5,310 nucleotides of DNA, taken from Opitutia bacterium. GTDB taxonomy: Bacteria > Verrucomicrobiota > Verrucomicrobiia > Opitutales > UBA953. This document shows positions 1 to 5,282 of this stretch, piece after piece (the stretch's first letter is position 1; the number at the start of each line of letters is the position of its first letter). Location of the stretch: NCBI GenBank assembly GCA_003485955.1, contig DNHH01000093.1:1842-7151 (forward strand), given 5' to 3'. Under the pieces are notes generated by a model. The model was not told the DNA's origin, made no database searches, and saw only the letters and a list, made by a program, of their open reading frames with translations. Both the position numbers and the translations under genes were made by a program.

Positions 1-257
1 ACTTTAAGGACCGCATCCATGCTCCCAAGGCGGCGGAAGCCCTTAAGCTTGATGCGCCTAACTTAGTTAAGCTGGGTGTCGTCGACGGTGTTGTTCGCGA
101 ACCTTTAGGCGGTGCACAGGAAGATCCTGCAGCGACCGCTTCTGCTATCCGTAAGACACTACGCGCAGCCTTGAGTGAACTCGGTAAGCTGAAACCAGAT
201 AAGCTCGTAAACAGCCGTTACGCTAAGTTCCGCGGAATGGGTGTCTTTACGGGCTGA
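1..257 (+). CDS. accA: AccA C-terminus: acetyl-CoA carboxylase carboxyltransferase subunit alpha (5' partial)
   Basis: This is the last 84 codons of a gene that begins left of the window; the frame starts at base 3 and ends with TGA at 255-257. The translation carries the typical AccA tail: an AAEALKL block, a LGVVDGVV segment, REPLGGAQEDP, and a final RYAKFRGMGVF followed by two residues. In the family, AccA pairs with AccD to form the carboxyltransferase, which moves the carboxyl group from carboxybiotin (on AccB) to acetyl-CoA. That makes malonyl-CoA for fatty-acid synthesis in the cytoplasm. The end matches the usual AccA C-terminus, so the gene is intact at its 3' side. Its last 40 bases overlap, antisense, the 3' end of the kamA-like gene, and no terminator hairpin is visible between them. 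No accD is visible here. Confidence 0.93.
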   Translation, partial: FKDRIHAPKAAEALKLDAPNLVKLGVVDGVVREPLGGAQEDPAATASAIRKTLRAALSELGKLKPDKLVNSRYAKFRGMGVFTG

Positions 258-1390
258 TTAGCGCCTGCAGGGTATTGGTAAACTCGATCTTCAAAGTTAC
301 GTAGGATAACCTGTCCGTCACGGATGGCTTCCACGTAGTTAGGGTTAACCGGAATCTTGCCGCCCCCTTGAGGCGCATCGATGACGAACTGTGGTACCGC
401 AAAGCCCGTGGTGTGTCCGCGCAGTGAGCGAATGAGTTCGATGCCGCGCTCAACGGGCACGCGCAAATGCGAAGATCCTTCAATCAGGTCGCACGCATAG
501 AGGTAATAGGGACGCACGCGCATTTGGAGCAGACGGTGCACGAGTGAGCGTAACACCAGCGGGTCATCATTCACTTCTCGTAGCAGTACCGATTGATTGC
601 CAAGAGGCACGCCTGCGAGAGCAAGTCGGTCGCAAGCCGCTGCGAGCTCCTGGGTGCATTCACGTGGGTGATTCGCATGGATATTTAGCCAAATAGGCCC
701 GTTGCGTTTAAATACTTCACAGAGCTCAGGTGTTATCCTCTGTGGCAGAAAGACAGGTATCCGTGAACCGATACGAATAACTTCAAGGTGTGGAATAGCC
801 CGTAGACGGCTTAGTAGTTGATCGAGTTTTGCGTCTGAGAGTAGCAAAGGATCTCCGCCCGAGAGGAGGACGTCACGGATTTCGGGGTGGGCTGCGATAT
901 ACGCGATGCCCGCTTCGAGTTCAGGATGAAAGTCGTAGGCTTGAGCGTTCGAGACGAGGCGGCTGCGGGTGCAATAGCGGCAATAGGCTGCACAACGGTC
1001 GGTGACTAGAAAGAGGACGCGATCAGGGTAGCGGTGTACGATGCCAGGTACCGGCGACGTCTTTTCTTCGCCCACAGGGTCAGTTGATTCGCCAGCTTCG
1101 ATATGCGATTCTTCGATACTTGGGATGACTTGGCGGCGAATCGGGCAATGAGGGTCGTCGCGGTCAATGAGGTTAAAGAAATGCGGAGTGATGGCTAAAG
1201 CTAACTTACTGGGTGCGAAGAGACAGCCCGCGCGCTCTTCCGGCGTCAGTACCATCTTGGACTCAAGCTGGGCGAGCGTGGTGATGCGGTTACGTAACTG
1301 CCAATGCCAATCGTTCCAGTCAGAGGCGGGTACATCGGACCATAGTCCTTGTCCAGAATTCCAGCCTTCGCGACGGTCAGCGTGATGCAT
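218..1390 (-). CDS. kamA: KamA-family radical SAM aminomutase (lysine 2,3-aminomutase type)
   Basis: The product is 390 aa and aligns along its length with lysine 2,3-aminomutase, which uses a [4Fe-4S] cluster, SAM and PLP to turn L-lysine into beta-lysine. Visible marks are a WNDWHWQLRNRI-type N-terminus (residues 25-36), the radical SAM cysteines C133, C137 and C140, R142 directly after the cluster, SGGD at 177-180, and the PLP lysine K345 in GGGK. D301 and D338 match the two aspartates that bind the lysine side-chain amine in the clostridial enzyme, so lysine is a better guess than glutamate. The C-terminal CxCxxC zinc site of the clostridial enzyme is absent, and its partner cysteine is D276. 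The role could be beta-lysine synthesis or catabolism, or EF-P modification as in EpmB; no ablB, epmA or efp lies in the window. The ATG start is supported by N-terminal similarity although no Shine-Dalgarno is visible. The gene lies 49 bp behind the DUF1080 gene and may be cotranscribed. Confidence 0.9.
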   Translation of the reverse strand: MHHADRREGWNSGQGLWSDVPASDWNDWHWQLRNRITTLAQLESKMVLTPEERAGCLFAPSKLALAITPHFFNLIDRDDPHCPIRRQVIPSIEESHIEAGESTDPVGEEKTSPVPGIVHRYPDRVLFLVTDRCAAYCRYCTRSRLVSNAQAYDFHPELEAGIAYIAAHPEIRDVLLSGGDPLLLSDAKLDQLLSRLRAIPHLEVIRIGSRIPVFLPQRITPELCEVFKRNGPIWLNIHANHPRECTQELAAACDRLALAGVPLGNQSVLLREVNDDPLVLRSLVHRLLQMRVRPYYLYACDLIEGSSHLRVPVERGIELIRSLRGHTTGFAVPQFVIDAPQGGGKIPVNPNYVEAIRDGQVILRNFEDRVYQYPAGANQPVKTPIPRNLA

Positions 1391-1439
1391 GCTTAAGACG
1401 AAATATGCTCACACTTAGCGGATGCGCAAATTCCTGAGC

Positions 1440-2213
1440 TTATTTACCCGAGGCTTTCGTTTCGGCTACCCAGATATTTCGAAATTCAATCGGATCACCG
1501 TGAAACTGAAGTAGTAAGGGCAACTTCTCAGGATGTACTTTGTAGGCAGGCAGTTTACGCCAGACAGTCGGTCCAAGAATTTCGATGTTATCTTGGATGG
1601 TCACGCCGTTGTGCACGACGGTGATGCGCGCTTTGTTTACCACATTGCCCGATGCGTCAAATGTCGGTGCCGTAAAAATGATATCGTAACTTTGCCATTC
1701 GCCTTGAGGCAGGCAGGCATTGAGGGCAGGGGGCGTTTGTCCGTAAATCGCTCCAGCCGATCCATCCGCATACGTTGAATTCGCGAAACCTTCCATGACC
1801 TGGATTTCGTACATTGAAAGAAGGTACACGCCGCTGTTGCCGCCGGATTGACCTTTGACTTTTCGCCCAGCAGGAATTCTCCACTCGACATGGTAGTGGC
1901 CAGAGCCGAATGCGGCTTTGGTGCGTAAATCATTTCCGCGGGCAATCATCGTGCCATCCTTCAACTCCCAGAGTTGTGGTTTTTTAGCACCGTCGGCAGG
2001 TTGCCATCCATCGACTGATTTACCGTCGAAGACCACAACAGCCCCAGAAGGCGCGGGTGTGGTTTGGCAGATAGCTTTGCCGGCTGCAACTTTAGCGGGC
2101 TGTGGCCGTGCAGGGTCGTGCACATGCCATTGGGTACCAGGGAGAATAGGGGTGTCAGTAAAACCATCGGCTGCGAAGGCGGCTAAAGGTGATAAGAGTA
2201 AGGCTAGGCGCAT
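1440..2213 (-). CDS. Exported DUF1080 / 3-keto-disaccharide hydrolase family protein
   Basis: The product is 257 aa. It begins with a short signal-peptide-like segment (MRLALLLSPLAAFA, residues 1-14) with probable cleavage near AFA-A-DG, so it likely acts in the periplasm or outside the cell. Residues 20-39 (DTPILPGTQWHVHDPARPQP) form a linker resembling one I associate with similar proteins. From about residue 58 comes the DUF1080 fold (PF06439, concanavalin-like beta sandwich): VVFDGKSVDGW, SGHYHVEWRIP (104-114), GNSGVYL then YEIQVMEGF (125-143), GAIYGQTPP (154-162), GEWQSYDIIF (171-180) and a closing PLLLQFHGDPIEFRNIWV (232-249). The family is linked to hydrolysis of 3-keto-glycosides and is abundant in Bacteroidota, Planctomycetota and Verrucomicrobiota. 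No 3-keto-forming oxidoreductase or sugar transporter lies beside it, so the substrate is unknown. The start follows the signal peptide. No Shine-Dalgarno precedes it; a TATACC hexamer sits 6 nt upstream, suggesting a leaderless mRNA. Confidence 0.88.
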   Translation of the reverse strand: MRLALLLSPLAAFAADGFTDTPILPGTQWHVHDPARPQPAKVAAGKAICQTTPAPSGAVVVFDGKSVDGWQPADGAKKPQLWELKDGTMIARGNDLRTKAAFGSGHYHVEWRIPAGRKVKGQSGGNSGVYLLSMYEIQVMEGFANSTYADGSAGAIYGQTPPALNACLPQGEWQSYDIIFTAPTFDASGNVVNKARITVVHNGVTIQDNIEILGPTVWRKLPAYKVHPEKLPLLLQFHGDPIEFRNIWVAETKASGK

Positions 2214-2254
2214 GGGTAAGGTATAGACAGCCCCGGGCGGATGCTAAAGGCAAA
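2214..2254 (-). promoter_or_regulatory. Putative leaderless promoter of the DUF1080 gene
   Basis: Read on the minus strand, TATACC (2225-2220) is followed by exactly six bases (TTACCC) and the ATG. If the hexamer is a -10 box, transcription would start at or next to the ATG. A TTTGCCTTTAGC block (2254-2243) lies 17 bases upstream of it. Its last half is a weak -35 candidate, or the block is an operator arm. The same arrangement precedes mnmA on the other strand. The start codon has no Shine-Dalgarno in front of it, which fits a leaderless transcript. The hexamer match to consensus is seen; promoter activity is inferred. Confidence 0.4.
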
Positions 2255-2262
2255 AGGGGCTG
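2228..2262. repeat. Inverted repeat CAGCCCC / GGGGCTG in divergent intergenic region
   Basis: The arms CAGCCCC (2228-2234) and GGGGCTG (2256-2262) are perfect 7-bp complements separated by 21 bases. The 5' arm of a second inverted repeat (2243-2254) lies inside this loop. No T-run follows either side, so it is not an intrinsic terminator. It could be part of an operator or of an RNA fold if the region is transcribed. Confidence 0.45.
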
Positions 2263-2281
2263 ACTCTCAGTTTGCCTTAGC
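2243..2281. repeat. Inverted repeat GCTAAAGGCAAA / TTTGCCTTAGC between divergent genes
   Basis: The arms at 2243-2254 and 2271-2281 are complementary over 11 pairs with a single extra A in the left arm. A smaller CTGA-CTC-TCAG hairpin (2260-2270) sits directly inside the right arm, so the stem can continue after a five-base bulge. Each arm points toward one of the two divergent genes, as expected of a shared operator or duplicated upstream promoter element. The symmetry is directly visible; binding of a regulator is inferred. Confidence 0.5.
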
Positions 2282-2313
2282 TCTTATTCCCCGTTCCCCT
2301 GTATAACTAACCC
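2271..2313 (+). promoter_or_regulatory. Putative leaderless promoter of mnmA-menG
   Basis: TATAAC (2302-2307) is followed by six bases (TAACCC) and the mnmA ATG, so a start site about 7 nt downstream would fall on the ATG itself. TTTGCCTTAGC (2271-2281) lies 20 bases upstream of the hexamer. It is too far for a classic -35 if TTGCCT is used, but it matches the block upstream of the DUF1080 gene. No Shine-Dalgarno is present before mnmA. The -10 resemblance is good and the -35 is not convincing. Confidence 0.45.
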
Positions 2314-3390
2314 ATGTCACGTATCTTAGTAGCCCTTTCGGGTGGCGTTGATAGCGCCGTGGCTGCGCTTCTGATGAAGCGGGCAGGGCACGAGGTGCAC
2401 GGGGCACACATCCGCACCTGGCGCAACGAGGAGGGTTTACCGTTCCCAGGGGAATGTCCTTGGGAGACAGATCAGCGCGATGCTCAAGCAGTGGCCGAAA
2501 AGCTCGGCATACCTTTCCGCTCGATTGATTTGGTTAACGAATACCGGAAGGTCGTGGTCGATTATTTAGTCGAAGGCTATCGGCGCGGGATGACGCCGAA
2601 TCCCGATATCGTCTGTAACCGTGAAATGAAGTTTGGCGCGTTTTTACAACTTGCCCTTCAAGACGGTTATGCAGCGGTGGCGACGGGGCATTATGCACGT
2701 CGAATTGAGCATGCCGACGGCTCGGTCGATGTCGCCATGGGCATCGACCGCGACAAAGACCAAACCTATTTCTTGGCGCTGAATCGCCAGTCACAAATGC
2801 AGGCGGCCCGATTCCCTGTTGGCGAGTTGCGTAAAGCGGAGGTTCGGCGATTAGCGTCCGAAGCTGGACTGCCGAATGCCGAACGCAAAGACAGTCAGGG
2901 CATTTGTTTTTTAGGACAGGTGAGCATCCAAGACTTCCTCGAGCGGCATATCCCTGACAGTCACGGTCCGATTGTCGACCTCGAGGGACGACGCCTTGGA
3001 CAGCACCGGGGTTTGCATCGCTTTACCTTAGGACAGCGTAAAGGGATTGGCCTACCCTCCAATACCGACAACGAACATTTTGTCGTCGTCGCCAAAGACC
3101 TTGCCACTCACACCCTGACCGTCGCCTTTGACCGTCCAACTCTCGCCAGCCTTTACCGTAACTCCTGTTTCGTGGATCACTTAAGCTGGATCCGTCAGCC
3201 TGTCGTCGGTCAGCGCGAGTTGCTTGCGCGTATCCGTCATCGCGACGCTGCAGTTTTGGCTGAGTTCATACCGCTAGAGAATGGTTCAGCGGAAATCCGT
3301 TTCCGCGACAATCAACGTGGGATGGCCTCGGGCCAAGTCGTGGCACTGTATGATGGTGAGATCCTGCTTGGGGGCGGCGTCTTACGATGA
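2314..3390 (+). CDS. mnmA: tRNA-specific 2-thiouridylase MnmA
   Basis: The product is 358 aa, close to the usual 360-370. MnmA adenylates and thiolates U34 of tRNA-Lys, -Glu and -Gln, taking sulfur from a cysteine-desulfurase relay, to give the s2U part of the modified wobble base. The N-terminal PP-loop SGGVDS is at residues 9-14 and binds ATP. The catalytic residues are all visible: D98 and C101 in TPNPDIVCNREMKF, and C198 in KDSQGICFLG; they match D99, C102 and C199 of the E. coli enzyme with a one-residue shift. GHY (125-127), DKDQTYFL (147-154) and the central-domain HRFTLGQRKGIG follow, and the C-terminal beta-barrel ends in GQVVALYDGEILLGGGVL. It starts the mnmA-menG pair and overlaps menG by ATGA. 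No Shine-Dalgarno is seen, and a TATAAC box 6 nt upstream of ATG suggests leaderless expression. Nothing essential is missing. Confidence 0.97.
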   Translation: MSRILVALSGGVDSAVAALLMKRAGHEVHGAHIRTWRNEEGLPFPGECPWETDQRDAQAVAEKLGIPFRSIDLVNEYRKVVVDYLVEGYRRGMTPNPDIVCNREMKFGAFLQLALQDGYAAVATGHYARRIEHADGSVDVAMGIDRDKDQTYFLALNRQSQMQAARFPVGELRKAEVRRLASEAGLPNAERKDSQGICFLGQVSIQDFLERHIPDSHGPIVDLEGRRLGQHRGLHRFTLGQRKGIGLPSNTDNEHFVVVAKDLATHTLTVAFDRPTLASLYRNSCFVDHLSWIRQPVVGQRELLARIRHRDAAVLAEFIPLENGSAEIRFRDNQRGMASGQVVALYDGEILLGGGVLR

Positions 3391-4097
3391 GCCAAAATAA
3401 TTCAGGTCCAAAGGGCGTAGATGTGAGCCGTATGTTTGGGCGCATCGCCCGTCGCTATGATTTAGCCAATCGTATTTTGAGTTTTGGTCTCTGTGTGTAC
3501 TGGAGAAATACCTTTGTCGCAGAGGCAGTTGGCTTGAAGCCCAAAGACGTGGCTGATTTGGCAACTGGTAGTGGCGATGTCGCTTTTGCTTTACGTGCTG
3601 CATTACCCGAAAGCACACATGTGACAGGGTATGACTTCTGTGAACCATTGCTGGAAATTGCTCGTGAGCGTATTGCCCAAGAATCAACCCAAGGACTTTC
3701 GTTTCAGTCCGGCGATTGCATGCATTTACCATTAGCGGACAACGCCGTCGACCTAGTCACGATTGCCTACGGTGTGCGTAATTTTGAAGACCGTCCCAAG
3801 GGCCTGCGTGAGCTCCGCCGTGTTGTTCGTGCAGGTGGCTCCGTACTTATCTTGGAATTCTCACAGCCCGTAGTATGGTTTAGGCCGATACACTTCATTC
3901 ATGTGCGGATGATTGCGCCCATCGTGGCGACAATGCTGACGGGTGACCTCGCAGCTTACCGTTATTTAGGCACAAGCATTGCGGGTTTTCCTGATGCCGA
4001 TGGATTGTCTGCCGAACTGCGCGCCGCTGGATTCTCAGCGGTTCGTTGCCGGCGGATGCTCTTTGGCACTGTGGCTATGCATATAGCCACCGTATAA
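3387..4097 (+). CDS. menG: Demethylmenaquinone methyltransferase MenG/UbiE
   Basis: The product is 236 aa, normal for the family. It is a class I SAM methyltransferase that adds the ring methyl in the last step of menaquinone synthesis; in organisms with ubiquinone the same family also acts on that quinone. The N-terminal signature MFGRIARRYDLANRILSFG spans 16-34. SAM motif I is DLATGSGDVA (57-66), with acidic D83 ending strand two (TGYD). The second family signature runs from YGVRNFEDRP (128-137) through RVVRAGGSVLILEFSQP (145-161). The C-terminal part has the typical YRYLGTSIAGFPDADGL segment. The gene symbol follows menaquinone use, which is assumed because no ubiquinone genes are visible. 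Its ATG overlaps the mnmA stop (ATGA), and a G-rich stretch (GGGGGCGG) about 9 bases before the start may act as a ribosome site, so coupled translation is likely. A strong hairpin covers its last codons. Confidence 0.95.
   Translation: MSQNNSGPKGVDVSRMFGRIARRYDLANRILSFGLCVYWRNTFVAEAVGLKPKDVADLATGSGDVAFALRAALPESTHVTGYDFCEPLLEIARERIAQESTQGLSFQSGDCMHLPLADNAVDLVTIAYGVRNFEDRPKGLRELRRVVRAGGSVLILEFSQPVVWFRPIHFIHVRMIAPIVATMLTGDLAAYRYLGTSIAGFPDADGLSAELRAAGFSAVRCRRMLFGTVAMHIATV
4068..4093 (+). other. Strong hairpin over the menG stop region
   Basis: GTGGCTAT (4071-4078) and ATAGCCAC (4083-4090) form a perfect 8-bp stem with a GCAT loop; two more pairs are possible beyond one mismatch. It covers the last menG codons. 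A run of five T occurs only at 4102-4106, eight bases past the outer end of the hairpin, so it is a poor fit for an intrinsic terminator. It may protect the mRNA 3' end or cause pausing. Confidence 0.45.
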
Positions 4098-4109
4098 GGC
4101 GATTTTTAC

Positions 4110-4140
4110 TTGCTCCAACCGTTGAGGTTGCCTTGATAAA
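4110..4140 (+). promoter_or_regulatory. Possible promoter of tRNA-Arg
   Basis: TTGCTC (4110-4115) and TGATAA (4134-4139) are separated by 18 bases and would place a start site a few bases before the tRNA at 4153. Both hexamers match consensus only partly. Alternatively the tRNA is processed from read-through of the mnmA-menG transcript. Confidence 0.3.
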
Positions 4141-4152
4141 ACATCTCATCAC

Positions 4153-4227
4153 GGGCCCGTGGTGAAATGGATATCACTTCTGACTACGGATCAGACGTTT
4201 GGGGTTCGAATCCCTACGGGCCCACCA
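4153..4227 (+). tRNA. tRNA-Arg (anticodon ACG)
   Basis: A full cloverleaf can be folded by eye. The acceptor stem GGGCCCG (4153-4159) pairs with CGGGCCC (4217-4223), followed by discriminator A and an encoded CCA (4225-4227). The D arm is GTGA/TCAC with an AATGGATA loop. The anticodon stem TCTGA/TCAGA (4179-4183, 4191-4195) encloses loop CTACGGA, giving anticodon ACG at 4186-4188. The variable loop is 4 nt. The T stem TGGGG/CCCTA, with one G-T pair, encloses TTCGAAT. ACG reads CGU and, after A34 deamination to inosine by TadA, CGC and CGA. All stems are complete, so it should be functional. It lies between menG and a dedicated terminator, convergent with galE. Confidence 0.96.
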
Positions 4228-4235
4228 CTTTTAGC

Positions 4236-4270
4236 AAGGCGCTCTCTATGAATGTAGTGAGCGCCTTTTT
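4236..4270 (+). terminator. Rho-independent terminator after tRNA-Arg
   Basis: AAGGCGCTC (4236-4244) and GAGCGCCTT (4259-4267) form a 9-bp GC-rich stem. The stem can extend inward after a T-T mismatch through a few more pairs. It runs directly into TTTTT (4266-4270). It starts 9 bases after the tRNA CCA. Read on the minus strand, the stem is followed by GCTAAAAG rather than a T-run, so it serves the plus strand and is not an obvious terminator for galE. Confidence 0.88.
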
Positions 4271-4277
4271 GCTGTCT

Positions 4278-5267
4278 TTACTGCTTAAAACCCGCGGGAT
4301 GACTCTGGTGCCATTTAACGGCCGAGGCGACAATACTGTCCGTCGATGTATGCACGGGTTTCCAACCGAGCTCCTTTTGGGCCTTGGTCGCATCGGCATA
4401 CAGTGCAGGCGGGTCACCGGCGCGACGCGGGGCAATGGTGTGCGGCACAGGTTTGCCTGTAGCCTTCTCGACTGCGCCAAGAATTTCCCGCACGGATGTG
4501 GGTTTACCGGTACCAAGATTATAGAAGAGCTGGGTGCCAGGCTTATTTAATTTATCAAATGCTGCGATGTGTGCTCGTGAGAGATCGTCGACATGAATGT
4601 AGTCACGCAGACACGTGCCATCGGGCGTTGGGTAATCATCGCCAAATAATTGCAGCGCGGGCCCACGACCCAGTGCGGCGGAAATCGCTAAGGGTATGAG
4701 GTGTGTTTCTGGACTATGGTCTTCGCCGATAGTGGCATCATCCGCTGCACCCGAAGCATTGAAGTAGCGGAAGGCGGCGAAACTCAACCCGTGTGCGACG
4801 GCCAGTGACTTCAGGAGATTCTCTACGTCGAGCTTGGTTTGTCCGTAGGGATTGATCGGGTGTTGCGGCAGATCTTCGGTCATCGGCATGCGCTCCGGTA
4901 TACCGTAGGTTGCGCAGGTAGAGGAGAAGACAAACTTTGTTACCTTTTCTGCCAGCATGGCTTCGAGAAGTCCCAAGGTAGCTACAAAGTTATTTTGATA
5001 ATACTTGAGCGGTTGCTGAACGGATTCGCCGACGTTAATGAAGGCGGCGAAATGCATGACCACGTCAATTTTTTGCTCACGCAATGTGCGGCGAACCAGA
5101 TCCTGGTTGGCCATTTCGCCTTGGATAAAGGTTATCTCAGCGGGAATAGCTGAGCGGTGTCCGTAGGAGAGGTTATCGAGGACAACGGGCTTGTGTCCTG
5201 CAGTTACAATCTGCCGTACACAGTGACTTCCGATATAGCCTGCACCACCGACGACCAGAATGTTCAT
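4278..5267 (-). CDS. galE: UDP-glucose 4-epimerase GalE
   Basis: The product is 329 aa, near the usual 330-340. It is an extended short-chain dehydrogenase that interconverts UDP-glucose and UDP-galactose with tightly bound NAD, feeding the Leloir pathway and surface polysaccharide synthesis in the cytoplasm. The NAD-binding GGAGYIGS is at 7-14, with D31-N32 after the second strand. HFAA is at 72-75, the catalytic serine in SSTCATYG at 115-122 and the YxxxK pair at Y141 and K145. RYFNASGA, LRDYIHVDDL and RRAGDPPALYADA are typical of GalE. At the position of E. coli Tyr299, which limits use of N-acetylated sugars, there is a leucine; this is common in other epimerases, so UDP-GlcNAc use cannot be excluded. 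No Shine-Dalgarno precedes the ATG; TTAAAC lies exactly 6 nt upstream. No gal operon neighbours are visible. Confidence 0.95.
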   Translation of the reverse strand: MNILVVGGAGYIGSHCVRQIVTAGHKPVVLDNLSYGHRSAIPAEITFIQGEMANQDLVRRTLREQKIDVVMHFAAFINVGESVQQPLKYYQNNFVATLGLLEAMLAEKVTKFVFSSTCATYGIPERMPMTEDLPQHPINPYGQTKLDVENLLKSLAVAHGLSFAAFRYFNASGAADDATIGEDHSPETHLIPLAISAALGRGPALQLFGDDYPTPDGTCLRDYIHVDDLSRAHIAAFDKLNKPGTQLFYNLGTGKPTSVREILGAVEKATGKPVPHTIAPRRAGDPPALYADATKAQKELGWKPVHTSTDSIVASAVKWHQSHPAGFKQ

Positions 5268-5282
5268 AAGGCAGTTTAAGAG

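Noticed and set aside
1391..1439. GCTCA/TGAGC pairing between the DUF1080 gene and kamA as a terminator or regulatory hairpin
   Set aside because: Only five pairs across a loop of more than 20 bases and no T-run; likely chance.
1533..2226. Plus-strand open frames of 81 and 102 codons opposite the DUF1080 gene, and minus-strand frames within it
   Set aside because: They are shadows of a gene with clear family motifs and have no recognisable protein features of their own.
3382..3732. Minus-strand open frame of 116 codons opposite menG
   Set aside because: Antisense shadow of a conserved methyltransferase gene, with no ribosome site or family motif.
4116..4130. CAACC/GGTTG hairpin between menG and the tRNA as a terminator
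   Set aside because: Only five pairs and followed by CCTTGATAAA rather than a T-run.
4153..4277. tRNA-Arg 3' end as an integration (att) site for a mobile element
   Set aside because: The tRNA is followed at once by its own terminator and housekeeping galE; there is no integrase and no repeated tRNA 3' fragment in the window.
4167..4550. Plus-strand open frame of 127 codons
   Set aside because: It begins inside the tRNA-Arg, runs through its terminator and then antisense to galE; no protein family features.
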